Below, in pieces: positions 1 through 6,621 of a stretch of 7,046 nucleotides of DNA; position 1 is the first letter of the stretch; the number at the start of each line of letters is the position of its first letter. The DNA is taken from contig JAJRTD010000290.1 in NCBI GenBank assembly GCA_024278435.1, positions 1 to 7,046 of the forward strand, read 5' to 3'. The translations under genes were made by a program, and so were the position numbers. The DNA comes from Gammaproteobacteria bacterium (GTDB lineage: Bacteria > Pseudomonadota > Gammaproteobacteria > SZUA-229). The notes below the pieces were generated by a model. The model was not told the origin of the DNA, did no database searches, and saw only the letters and a list, made by a program, of their open reading frames with translations.

Positions 1-2024
1 ACCGTACTGTTCGGCAGGCTGTCCAGGTAACGGCGTAAAGCGTGCACAGGATGCAGGTAGTTATCAGGCGCAACCTGCTTCACTTTTGGTCCGGTGATAA
101 TACCAACTTTATTCACAGGATCAGCAAGCGTGATTTCACTGCTGTAGTCATCCGGATCAGCCAGCTGGAAGAACTTGTGGTTTGCACCACCACCGGTACG
201 GCAGACCTCATCCAGCGGGTTGCCGTGGCCGTAGCAGGAAGCAAAGACATAGCGCTTGCCAGGATCCAGCGGCTGACCACCAATTGTGGTTTCAACAACG
301 CGACCGCTTGAACTGCTGAACGGACGGTTTTTCAGGTCGATTTTCTGTTCCATATTGGCCAGGCCAACATACCAGCCGCCGCGTTGCATAAAGGCATTAC
401 GGTCGAATACAGCGCCGAGGATGGTATTCAGGCTGCCTTCAATAGAAGCGCCGGAGAAATCAGCAATATTAACTGCCGGTGCAATCGGGAACCAGGTATA
501 CAGGTCACGCAGGGTGATGGCACTGTTTGGCAGCACTGCATTACCGAAACGGAAACCGTTGGCCATGGAGATATCAACACCGTTTTCCCAGCCGGGAACA
601 TTTCTCACGTCAGCAACGCTGTCTGTAACGCTAAGGATAGCGTCGGCAAGGAAGTTGTTTAAGGTGTCTTCCAGTACGTGGTGGCGCAGTAACAGGGTGT
701 CGCTGTAACCAACAACCGTATCAAGATCATCAACCAGCTGCAGGCCGGCTGTCGGACCGAAACCGCCAGGACGGAAAGAGTGACGGATCACCTCACCGTC
801 TTCACCGGCAACAAAGTCTTCTTCCATGGCAGCAACCAGCTGCAGCATGGCAGGATCTTCGGCCACTGACTCATCAACCGGAATCGCTTCCCAGTCAAAA
901 CCGGTAACGCGACCGCCACGCACATTCAGGTCAAGACGACCAACATACATGTCACGGTTGGTCTCAACCACAATGGCACCGCCTTTACGCAGCAGCTTGC
1001 GGGCTTTATGGCTAAGACGTGCACCCGGTGTAGTTCTGATCACATCGTCATCATGTACAACCAGAGCACCCAGGGTCACTTCGTGGGTATGGGCAGAATA
1101 CATTACATCGATGTCTTCGAACGCCTGTGCGATCTTGATGTTCTGTGGCAGACCCAGTTCAGACTGGACAACGATTAACTCGGCGCCAAGGCCTTTGACT
1201 TTCGCCAGAATACCCGGCAGTTCCTGTACACCCTGGGTGAAACGGAAACCGATATTAAAGGCATCGGCCTGCTGTGGAACAATCGAGGCAGTAATACCGA
1301 TAACGGCAATTTTCACGCCATTACGCTCCAGCATTTTAAACGGTGGTAATACCGGTTTACCCTGTGCCTGGGGCGGCAGTGGTGCCGCATTATAAAGATT
1401 GATGGCAACAGTCGGGAAGTTAGCCTTGATCACGCCTGCACCGGCAGGTGTGGGAAAAGGTGCAGTTGCGGTGATTTCATCACAGGTGTAGCCACTGGCT
1501 GCATCGGTTAAACCGGCGATGACAGGAACATCGTCACAACCGATGTAACTGGTCATGGTGCGAAGGTTACCGGGGATGGTCGGTTTGGGTCCGAAAGTGG
1601 TAAAGCGGTTGCGGAAGACTGCGCCGCCATAGCCGAAGTCCCAGTTGCCGGGTGTGTATACATCAATACCAAAAGCATTCATTGGTACCATCATGGCATC
1701 ACCCAGGGTGAACATGGCTTCGGCGCTGCCGTGGGTCAGGTCACCGGTAGAAAGCAGTACCGCTTCAGGATTATCACTACGAATTTCATCAACCACGGTT
1801 TTCAGCCGTGCCAGGCCGCCTGCACTGGCAGACTCATATTCGGTACCGTCGGGGTTTTTCATAATGGCCGCATGGGGAACCAGCGTGCCGTGAAGGTCGC
1901 CCATTTCAATCAGGGTAACCATGTTTTTATCGCTGGCAAATGCAGCTGAACCGCTGCTGGCAAATACCACTGCCGCCGCTAAAAGTGTCTTACAGCCTGT
2001 ATACGGCCGTTTGTTATGTTTCAT
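1..2024 (-). CDS. SoxB-like / 5'-nucleotidase-family metallophosphoesterase, secreted, 3' end outside window
   Basis: The frame stays open from ATG at 2024 to the window edge, giving 674 codons with no stop. Residues 1-30 form a Sec-type signal peptide (basic KHNKR start, hydrophobic stretch, likely cleavage after AAFA), so the enzyme should act in the periplasm. The N-terminal metallophosphoesterase domain shows D43-x-H45, GD95, GN127-W-D-F-G-Y-G and A-H312-T-H314. The C-terminal nucleotidase domain carries N489-GFRFG, then an LP..ITLRDLY stretch. From memory, NGFR(W/F)G and the W in place of the GNHE histidine resemble SoxB, the thiosulfohydrolase that removes sulfate from SoxY. Other positions differ: Asn is kept at 127 and E289 sits where a metal-binding His is expected. 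It is already longer than typical SoxB (about 560-570 residues) and no other sox genes are visible, so soxB is not assigned. GGAGG at 2030-2034 lies 5 bases before the start. An ATG at 2029 abuts this site and stops after two codons, so it is not the start. Substrate is unproven. Confidence 0.85.
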   Translation of the reverse strand, partial: MKHNKRPYTGCKTLLAAAVVFASSGSAAFASDKNMVTLIEMGDLHGTLVPHAAIMKNPDGTEYESASAGGLARLKTVVDEIRSDNPEAVLLSTGDLTHGSAEAMFTLGDAMMVPMNAFGIDVYTPGNWDFGYGGAVFRNRFTTFGPKPTIPGNLRTMTSYIGCDDVPVIAGLTDAASGYTCDEITATAPFPTPAGAGVIKANFPTVAINLYNAAPLPPQAQGKPVLPPFKMLERNGVKIAVIGITASIVPQQADAFNIGFRFTQGVQELPGILAKVKGLGAELIVVQSELGLPQNIKIAQAFEDIDVMYSAHTHEVTLGALVVHDDDVIRTTPGARLSHKARKLLRKGGAIVVETNRDMYVGRLDLNVRGGRVTGFDWEAIPVDESVAEDPAMLQLVAAMEEDFVAGEDGEVIRHSFRPGGFGPTAGLQLVDDLDTVVGYSDTLLLRHHVLEDTLNNFLADAILSVTDSVADVRNVPGWENGVDISMANGFRFGNAVLPNSAITLRDLYTWFPIAPAVNIADFSGASIEGSLNTILGAVFDRNAFMQRGGWYVGLANMEQKIDLKNRPFSSSSGRVVETTIGGQPLDPGKRYVFASCYGHGNPLDEVCRTGGGANHKFFQLADPDDYSSEITLADPVNKVGIITGPKVKQVAPDNYLHPVHALRRYLDSLPNST

Positions 2025-2350
2025 TTCATCCTCCACGTTTGTATTTCATTTTTTCAGCCGGCTACTTGCCAGCATCATCAAAGCGTTATTGATGGAAACA
2101 CAGCCTAAAGTCGCACCGCTTGCGGGGATATAGGGAAATTCCTTATTAATGCTGAGATAAAAACCTATTAGAAATTAATGATTTACTACAATACAGTAGG
2201 ATCTTCAAAAACCATGCCACAAAGTGATGATGAAAAACCATTCCAGAGTATATTTTCATTTTTATGATGCGCGTCAAATTTTTAACAAAAGCTGTCAAAT
2301 ATTCAACGCAAAGTGAAAATTCCAAAATATCCCTGCTACGCTTTATTTAT
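2025..2350. other. Divergent intergenic spacer, AT-rich, no gene seen
   Basis: This stretch separates the minus-strand SoxB-like gene from the repeat element ahead of the plus-strand hemerythrins. Short open frames here lack a convincing ribosome site and coding character. It should contain the promoter of the SoxB-like gene. It may also contain the hemerythrin promoter, because only 30 bases lie between the repeat element and the first hemerythrin start. Apart from the weak promoter candidate listed separately, I see no operator, RNA gene or terminator that I can support. Confidence 0.6.
2247..2277 (-). promoter_or_regulatory. Weak sigma70 promoter candidate for the SoxB-like gene
   Basis: On the minus strand TTGACG (2277-2272) could be a -35 box. 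It is followed by an AT-rich segment with AATATA at 17-base spacing or TATACT (2252-2247) at 19-base spacing. Either choice is compromised in sequence or spacing. It would leave a leader of about 215 bases before the start codon. This is a candidate only. Confidence 0.25.
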
Positions 2351-2528
2351 GGAACCTCTGATCAATGTCATTCAGAGCGTTAGCGATATGTACAGGATGT
2401 ACAGTAGTAGGGTAATGCATGGAGCAATTACCGAAGAATCTTTTATTCCGTAAGTTATTGATAGCGCAGTGGCCTAAGATCCTTCGACTGCGCTCAGGAT
2501 GACAAATCCTGAATTAATCAGAGGTTCC
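2351..2528. mobile_element. MITE-like 178-bp non-coding element, copy 1
   Basis: The element is bounded by perfect 12-bp terminal inverted repeats, GGAACCTCTGAT (2351-2362) and ATCAGAGGTTCC (2517-2528). TTAT directly flanks both sides (2347-2350 and 2529-2532), a possible 4-bp target duplication, though the flanks are AT-rich. Inside the ends is a second, imperfect inverted pair beginning TGTCATTCAGAGCG (2366-2385) and ending CGCTCAGGATGACA (2485-2504). This inner palindrome resembles a dispersed repeat that I recall from many bacterial genomes. There is no open frame for a transposase, so mobility would depend on an enzyme supplied elsewhere. A diverged copy in the same orientation lies at 4522-4700. 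The right end is 30 bases before the first hemerythrin start codon. Confidence 0.75.
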
Positions 2529-2558
2529 TTATTATTTACTTAAATCCGGAGCAGAATA

Positions 2559-3017
2559 ATGGCGCATATTAAATGGACCGATGAACTGAATACGGGCATT
2601 CAGGTTATCGACAGTCAACACCAGCGCATCGTCGATTACATCAACAGTCTTGACGATATCAGTGACAGCCACGACAGGGAAGAGGTGGAAAGAATTCTGG
2701 GGCAACTGGTCGACTACACCCTCTCACATTTCGCCTTTGAAGAAAGCCTGATGGAAGATGCCGGTTATTCTTTTATTAACGGCCATAAAAAAGTCCATGA
2801 ACTGTTTGTGAAGCGCGTTGGTGATTTCCAGCAGCGTTTTAAAATGGGCGAGGACATTACTGACGAGTTGTTAAGGGTACTTAAATCCTGGTTGCTCAAC
2901 CATATTCGAAGCGACGATAACGATTATGTTGAAATCGTAAGTTCCCGCATGAACAATATTAATGCGACCAAGGAAAAGGGCTGGCTTTCACGCTCAGTCA
3001 AAAAATTCTTTGGGTAA
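2559..3017 (+). CDS. Bacteriohemerythrin, first of a tandem pair
   Basis: This is a 152-residue single-domain hemerythrin, a four-helix bundle that binds O2 (in some members NO) at a non-heme diiron centre. It has no signal peptide and is expected in the cytoplasm. All seven expected ligands are present: H21, H57, E61 (HFAFE), H76, H80 (HKKVH), H115 and D120 (HIRSDD). The N-terminal W-T-D-E-L.TGI..ID.QH pattern is typical of bacterial hemerythrins. It is somewhat longer than the roughly 131-residue methanotroph protein because of a C-terminal extension ending GWLSRSVKKFFG. GGAG at 2548-2551, seven bases before ATG, supports the start. The next gene begins 76 bases downstream with no terminator between, so co-transcription is likely. 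Roles known for the family include O2 delivery to oxygenases, O2 sensing for taxis and NO handling; the sequence does not decide between them. Confidence 0.95.
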   Translation: MAHIKWTDELNTGIQVIDSQHQRIVDYINSLDDISDSHDREEVERILGQLVDYTLSHFAFEESLMEDAGYSFINGHKKVHELFVKRVGDFQQRFKMGEDITDELLRVLKSWLLNHIRSDDNDYVEIVSSRMNNINATKEKGWLSRSVKKFFG

Positions 3018-3093
3018 TCTTTGGTTAACATGCATAAACAATTTATCATGCCATACTCAATAAATGTCATTATCATGTACCAGGAGTGCGACC

Positions 3094-3552
3094 ATGCCCT
3101 ACATAGTATGGAGTGATGAATTCTCTACCGGCATTAATGTAATTGATAGCCAGCATAAACGCATTATTCATTACATTAACCAGCTGACCGATGCGCAGCA
3201 ACTTGATGAACCGCAGATAATCGGTGACGTGCTGCTTGACCTGGTTGATTACACCCTGTCACATTTCGCCTTTGAGGAGTCGCTGATGGATGATGCCGGC
3301 TACAATGCCGCGTCCATACACAAGCAGACCCATGACGCTTTTCGCGACAAGATCCAGGCTTATCAGCAACGCTATAAAGACGGCGAAGATGTAAGCGATG
3401 AGCTATTCCAGCTGCTGAATATCTGGCTGATCAATCATATCGCTGAAGACGATAACAGTTACGCCCCGGTAGTCAGGGAAAACATCCCCGGCATTAATAC
3501 ATCGGACAAGCAGGGCTGGTTAAAAAACAAGGTTCAGAAGTTTTTTAACTAA
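3094..3552 (+). CDS. Bacteriohemerythrin, second of a tandem pair
   Basis: This paralogue of the preceding gene is also exactly 152 residues from the preferred start. AGGAG (3082-3086) lies seven bases before ATG at 3094, and translation from there aligns with gene 1 from its first residues. An upstream in-frame ATG at 3064 would add ten residues, MSLSCTRSAT, which have no counterpart and no good ribosome site. The diiron ligands fall at the same positions as in gene 1: H21, H57, E61, H76, H80, H115 and D120. Helix 2 (VDYTLSHFAFEESLM) is nearly identical between the two, while the loops around residues 31-45 and 70-90 have diverged, as expected for an older tandem duplication. The C-terminus again ends in a GWL...VQKFFN tail. 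The proteins could form hetero-oligomers or bind O2 with different affinity; this is inference. Confidence 0.95.
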   Translation: MPYIVWSDEFSTGINVIDSQHKRIIHYINQLTDAQQLDEPQIIGDVLLDLVDYTLSHFAFEESLMDDAGYNAASIHKQTHDAFRDKIQAYQQRYKDGEDVSDELFQLLNIWLINHIAEDDNSYAPVVRENIPGINTSDKQGWLKNKVQKFFN

Positions 3553-3571
3553 AAAAACGAAACATGAATAA

Positions 3572-3682
<111 letters not shown>

Positions 3683-3718
3683 TGCTTTTTACTTTAAAAA
3701 TCCGAAAAGACAATCATC

Positions 3719-4381
3719 CTATGCCGCCAGCTGCAGCGCCAGTGAATCAATGATCTGCTGCCTTCTATGCATTACCGTTGTGACCACTTTCTGGTAATCC
3801 GCTCCAACAGCAGCAAACATGGCCGGCACATCAATACCCAGACCATGCAGGGTATCATCCAGAAAATCCAGCCTGGCCTCCACCGTTTCAAGGTAGGCAC
3901 GGCTTTCCTCGACCGGTAACTTCGCCAGCTCGGCCTGCAGACGATTTAAACCAAAGGCAACATGGTCAAGTTCGTCCTGTAACGGGGTTTTAAGTGAATC
4001 GCGTGTTCCCGGGTCGGCCATCGGCACCACCTGCTCTACCGCCTCGCTACCCAGCGCTTCGACGCAAACATACATATCGGTTAAAAAATCCAGCCAGTTA
4101 AGCGAACGGAAATGCGCCAGGAACATATGCTGCTGCAACTCGTTAAATACCGGTGAAGTATCGGTGCCGAATTTTTCGAGCCACTGCTGCTGAATCCTGA
4201 CATGGTTACTTTCGTCCCCCACCTGCTTTGCCATAAACAGGCGGCTGTCATCGTCCGGCGCATCGGCGATACGCTCTGCCACCACCCGCATAATCAGGTA
4301 ATCGACCTGGGTATACATCACCAGCAAACGCCCCATAGCCACCTTGTAATCCTCATCCTTTATTGCCTGTGTCTGTTTCAT
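3719..4381 (-). CDS. Ferritin-like diiron protein, possible oxygenase of the PaaA/MiaE-like superfamily
   Basis: This is a 220-residue helical protein with no signal peptide. Two ExxH motifs lie in separate helices, E57-S-N-H60 (GDESNHVRIQ) and E137-L-D-H140 (QDELDHVAFG). E108 and E113 in the helix between them, and D27 or E36 in the first helix, are candidates for the remaining carboxylate ligands. This spacing fits the four-helix diiron ferritin-like fold shared by phenylacetyl-CoA epoxidase subunits, MiaE and related hydroxylases. The exact family is not recognised, so the substrate is unknown. AGGAG at 4390-4394, eight bases before ATG, supports the start. The gene is convergent with the hemerythrin pair, so it is not in their operon, but three neighbouring diiron genes suggest a shared oxygen or redox theme. 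Iron storage is less likely given the length and motif spacing. Confidence 0.75.
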   Translation of the reverse strand: MKQTQAIKDEDYKVAMGRLLVMYTQVDYLIMRVVAERIADAPDDDSRLFMAKQVGDESNHVRIQQQWLEKFGTDTSPVFNELQQHMFLAHFRSLNWLDFLTDMYVCVEALGSEAVEQVVPMADPGTRDSLKTPLQDELDHVAFGLNRLQAELAKLPVEESRAYLETVEARLDFLDDTLHGLGIDVPAMFAAVGADYQKVVTTVMHRRQQIIDSLALQLAA

Positions 4382-4823
4382 TGCAAACTCTCCTCTGTGA
4401 TTTATGACTGATGCCCGCTATGGTGACAACAGGCATAATCAGGGGTTCAGCAAACCCGGACTTTGACTCAATATAAATTCAACCGTTGCCGCCATGTCTT
4501 TATTGCACCCGGATATTCATGGGCATCTCTAATAAATGTCATTCAGAGCGTTAGCGATTTGTCCATGGATGCACGGTATTAGGGTAATGCAGGAGTAATT
4601 AGCGAAGAACCTTTTGCTCCGTAAGCTGTTGATGGTGAAATGGTTTAAGATCCCTCGCTAATGCTCGGGATGACAAATTAATGAATTAATCAGAGGACAC
4701 CTGGATTCATTCTATCAAAAACAGATTATTGTAACTCATCTATACTCTGTTTCTAAATGCTCAGAAATATCACCGCCCGTTCCCGCAGGAATGCTGTACC
4801 CACATGCTTTATGAGGCCTGAAT
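4382..4823. other. Divergent intergenic spacer holding repeat copy 2
   Basis: This spacer separates the minus-strand ferritin-like gene from the plus-strand membrane protein. Its middle is the 178-bp-type element (4522-4700). At 4443-4457 a short hairpin, GGGTT and AACCC around a five-base loop, lies in the expected leader or promoter region of the ferritin-like gene. TATACT at 4741-4746 is a possible -10 box for the downstream membrane protein, 78 bases before its start, but no good -35 box stands upstream. No gene is seen. Confidence 0.5.
4522..4700. mobile_element. MITE-like non-coding element, copy 2 (diverged)
   Basis: This segment aligns end to end with 2351-2528 in the same orientation. 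Shared blocks include ATGTCATTCAGAGCG, TTAGCGAT, TAGGGTAATGCA, GCGAAGAA or CCGAAGAA, CTCCGTAAG or TTCCGTAAG, TAAGATCC and TGAATTAATCAGAGG. Its outer ends have decayed (GGCATCTCTAAT against ATCAGAGGACAC), so the terminal repeat is no longer perfect and the right boundary is uncertain by one or two bases. The inner inverted pair is better kept than in copy 1: about 17 of 20 positions match between TGTCATTCAGAG.. and the complement of ..CTCGGGATGACA. It has no coding capacity. It lies between divergent genes, within the upstream region of the membrane-protein gene at 4824. Confidence 0.7.
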
Positions 4824-5519
4824 ATGCTAAGCGAAGAAGTCATTATTTCAGATTCCCTGTTTGATGTACCGGCCGATAACTACGAGGAATTTGACCAGGA
4901 AATCAACCCTGCTTTACTGGGCAACAAGCTGGCACAGAGCAACCCGCTCAAAGGCAGCATCAGGCAGTACCAGTTCTATGGCAGCCATTATCTACTGCTG
5001 AACTTTATCGATAAGAAAAACGCGATCAGAAAAAAATATCACGTTAATCTGGCCTGGTTATCGGCCGAACCCGAACACCATAAATTAATCGTCTGGAAAT
5101 GGTTAAACGCGGCACTGGCTGCGGCGACAGTATTCGGCGTATGCCTGTACCTCGGGCTAACACAGACCATGAAGCCGGAATACTGCATTATTGGCGGCAC
5201 ACTGTCTCTTACCGCGGCACTGGTCAGCGCCCTGATCTTTATCTACCAGCTGCGTGACGAGTATATTTTTAAAAGCTGCTTTGGCGATGCACGCCTGCTT
5301 CTGATTGAAAACCGGAAACCGGACCAGGCTTCCTTCGATGCATTTTTTATAGAACTGCAGCAACGGATTGACAGGGCACAGGCAAATATTCCGGTGGCCA
5401 GCAGGCTGGTAGGTGAATTAAAAATGTGCCGCCGGTTACGCGATGAAGGCATTATTGATGATGAAATCTATACCCTGGCCAGAACAGCCATCTTTAAACA
5501 CAAGCAATATAAATCCTGA
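4824..5519 (+). CDS. Two-helix membrane protein with SHOCT-like C-terminal tail, function unknown
   Basis: The 231-residue product has a soluble N-terminal part of about 90 residues with no signal peptide. Two close hydrophobic helices follow (roughly 92-112 and 120-141) joined by a short TQTMKPEY turn, so both soluble parts should lie on the same side, probably the cytoplasm. Residues 145-185 (FKSCFGDARLLLIE..KPD..SFDAFFIELQQRI) resemble the second half of bacterial PH-like domains split by membrane helices; this is pattern resemblance only. The tail at about 200-226 (MCRRLRDEGIIDDEIYTLARTAIF) matches the SHOCT style of short C-terminal helical hairpin, in which a leucine-rich helix, an acidic turn and a second helix occur at protein ends. 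GAGG at 4813-4816, seven bases upstream, supports the start. No specific function can be assigned, and its neighbours are not co-directional. Confidence 0.8.
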   Translation: MLSEEVIISDSLFDVPADNYEEFDQEINPALLGNKLAQSNPLKGSIRQYQFYGSHYLLLNFIDKKNAIRKKYHVNLAWLSAEPEHHKLIVWKWLNAALAAATVFGVCLYLGLTQTMKPEYCIIGGTLSLTAALVSALIFIYQLRDEYIFKSCFGDARLLLIENRKPDQASFDAFFIELQQRIDRAQANIPVASRLVGELKMCRRLRDEGIIDDEIYTLARTAIFKHKQYKS

Positions 5520-5610
5520 GTCGAGCCGGGTAAATGAACGAATAACCCATCTATTATATGTAACTATTTTCTGCCCCTGGCGGACAGTCAATAACTTTAA
5601 AAGCGTTTTA

Positions 5611-5639
5611 CCGCAGAGACGCTGAGGCGCAGAGGTAGA
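5611..5639. repeat. Half-copy of the CACCACAGAG-type repeat
   Basis: The segment starting CCGCAGAGACGCTGAGGCG resembles one arm of the palindrome at 3572-3600 with a single-base gap and a few substitutions. No matching second arm is present nearby. It lies between the convergent genes ending at 5519 and 5666, the same type of location as the complete repeat. A T-run follows at about 5640-5645, so it may contribute to ending plus-strand transcription, but I cannot fold a good terminator stem here. Confidence 0.55.
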
Positions 5640-5665
5640 TTTTTTACATCCTTATTCACCGATAG

Positions 5666-5995
5666 CTAGAAATCTATCGGCAGGTAAAAAAATATAAAAC
5701 GTCCCTGCTCAATATCAACCTTCAGGGTGGCGCCATGATACAGGGCATAATCAATATATCCGGGGATGGCGCTGTTTACATGGCATTCGCTAGCATGTTG
5801 CGGAGACTCAAAATCACGGTCCCGGTCATACCAGGCCAGTAACATGTTTTCGCCAAGCATTTTTTCAGCTTCCGCATTCGCCAGCTGCATGGCCTGCAAA
5901 TAATCCTGCGGCGCGGGATCCGGTGACAGCTCAATAATGGTAACGCCGCTATAGTCGGGCGCCTGTGGTAAATTACATTTTGATTCGCTGCTCAT
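5666..5995 (-). CDS. Small soluble protein, possibly AF1514-like (DUF5619), function unknown
   Basis: From ATG at 5995 the product has 109 residues. It has no signal peptide or membrane helix. Notable stretches are AEAEKMLGENMLLAWYDRDRD (about 41-61), the C71-H72 pair in ASECHVNS, and IPGYIDYALYHGATLKVDI followed by GRFIFFYLPI, which would form beta strands. This pattern reminds me of the AF1514 (DUF5619) family of small proteins, but I recall that family only loosely. A longer frame starts at 6034, but its extra 13 codons run through a transcription terminator hairpin and lack a ribosome site. AGGA at 6002-6005, six bases before 5995, supports the shorter form. A 7-bp inverted repeat (CCGATAG at 5659-5665 and CTATCGG at 5674-5680) surrounds the stop codon. 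The gene is convergent with the membrane protein upstream. Confidence 0.7.
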   Translation of the reverse strand: MSSESKCNLPQAPDYSGVTIIELSPDPAPQDYLQAMQLANAEAEKMLGENMLLAWYDRDRDFESPQHASECHVNSAIPGYIDYALYHGATLKVDIEQGRFIFFYLPIDF

Positions 5996-6014
5996 GATTT
6001 GTCCTGACAATAAA

Positions 6015-6049
6015 AAAGCCCTGGAACCATTCACTGGCTTCAGGGCTTT
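6015..6049 (-). terminator. Rho-independent terminator
   Basis: The stem AAAGCCCTG (6015-6023) pairs with CAGGGCTTT (6041-6049). It extends inward by an imperfect set of pairs around a short TTCAC-containing loop. On the minus strand it is followed by TTTTTTATT, a good U-tract. It would end minus-strand transcripts coming from the 90-residue membrane protein gene or from a transcript starting in 6053-6225. It lies immediately before the ribosome site of the gene at 5995, which therefore needs its own promoter or depends on read-through. Confidence 0.75.
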
Positions 6050-6110
6050 ATTGTGCCACTAACAGAATCGAATTACAGAAATAAAAGGTAGAACAGGCAA
6101 TCAAGAGCAA

Positions 6111-6156
6111 GGAAGGATCCTGTACATCGGGACATAAAATGGCACAGGATCCTTCC
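6111..6156. repeat. Perfect 13-bp inverted repeat with 20-base loop
   Basis: GGAAGGATCCTGT (6111-6123) and ACAGGATCCTTCC (6144-6156) are exact complements. A weaker 7-bp pair, AAGAGCA (6103-6109) and TGCTCTT (6189-6195), encloses it. No T-run follows on either strand, so it is not a standard terminator. It lies in the 176-base untranslated gap between the 90-residue gene stop and the terminator at 6015-6049, and would be part of the 3' region of that transcript. It could be an RNA stability element, a small-RNA module or a protein-binding site. Confidence 0.7.
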
Positions 6157-6225
6157 ACTTCACCACATTAAAAGCGGCAACGATTCACTGCTCTTCCTTA
6201 CTATTTTTTTGACCAGCCTGTTTGG

Positions 6226-6498
6226 CTAGCCTGTCTTGCTTCCCTGGTTCTGCTCATGAGAGGGAAACCACAGGGGCTTGCTCATTACGCAGAATATCCA
6301 TGAGAAAGCCGAATACAGCAGGCCGCCGATGGCAAACAGGTTATACACCTGCTCTGCAGCAGTGCGTTCAGCCAGGCTGCTGTACTCGCCGGTAATACTC
6401 AAACCGACCGCAATGGCGAAAACCAGCAGTCCCAGCAATATGTTAATTCTTAATAAACGACGGCGTAGCAACGCCTTATCAATAGACAGTACTTTCAT
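6226..6498 (-). CDS. Small two-helix inner-membrane protein under a predicted FNR-type promoter
   Basis: The 90-residue product has a basic N-terminus (RRRLLR at about 12-17) and two hydrophobic helices (about 18-36 and 52-72). The connecting loop is polar and acidic (TGEYSSLAERTAAEQ). The positive-inside pattern suggests both ends are cytoplasmic, with the loop in the periplasm. GAGGG (6509-6513) lies ten bases before the start, slightly long but acceptable. A consensus FNR box and a well-placed -10 element lie upstream, so expression is predicted to rise under low oxygen. I recognise no family. Possible roles include a small accessory subunit of a respiratory or stress-related membrane complex; this is speculation. 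It is separated from thiC by a strong terminator and so is transcribed independently. Confidence 0.75.
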   Translation of the reverse strand: MKVLSIDKALLRRRLLRINILLGLLVFAIAVGLSITGEYSSLAERTAAEQVYNLFAIGGLLYSAFSWIFCVMSKPLWFPSHEQNQGSKTG

Positions 6499-6539
6499 AT
6501 TCAGACAACCCTCAAGCGGTTCATAGATTAGTACAGCGT

Positions 6540-6581
6540 AATATAATTAAATATTAAACAGAGAGGGTTGATATGCATCAA
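6540..6581 (-). promoter_or_regulatory. Predicted FNR-activated class II promoter (FNR box plus -10)
   Basis: TTGATATGCATCAA at 6568-6581 matches the FNR/ANR consensus TTGAT-N4-ATCAA at every defined base. On the minus strand TATATT lies at 6545-6540, the spacing expected for a -10 box when an FNR dimer is centred near -41.5. Transcription would then start near 6533 and give a leader of about 35 bases before the ATG at 6498. The only gene positioned to use it is the 90-residue membrane protein. A related regulator (Dnr, ANR or a CRP-like protein) could also bind. Confidence 0.75.
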
Positions 6582-6621
6582 AAAACCGGTAAATAACAGA
6601 AATTACCGACTCAGCCATAAA

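Noticed and set aside
42..1949. Several plus-strand open frames of 70-190 codons across the left part
   Set aside because: They lie antisense to the continuous SoxB-like frame, show low-complexity, non-family sequence and lack ribosome sites. They are by-products of the real gene's codon pattern.
2293..2298. Good minus-strand -35 box TTGACA upstream of the SoxB-like gene
   Set aside because: At 16-18 base spacing the -10 position is GC-rich (GACGCG region), so it does not form a promoter by itself.
3059..3071. Exact 13-base match, AATAAATGTCATT, to the start of repeat copy 2 (4531-4543)
   Set aside because: The match stops immediately after these bases and the sequence is AT-rich. It is probably chance rather than an element remnant.
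3064..3093. Ten-residue N-terminal extension of the second hemerythrin
   Set aside because: A good ribosome site precedes 3094, the shorter form matches the first hemerythrin in length and N-terminus, and the extension has no family counterpart.
5996..6034. Thirteen-residue extension of the small protein from ATG at 6034
   Set aside because: Its codons are terminator hairpin and U-tract sequence, while AGGA is correctly spaced before ATG at 5995.
6073..6135. Minus-strand 20-codon hydrophobic open frame
   Set aside because: It has no ribosome site, and its start falls inside the loop of the inverted repeat. A frame this short is expected by chance.
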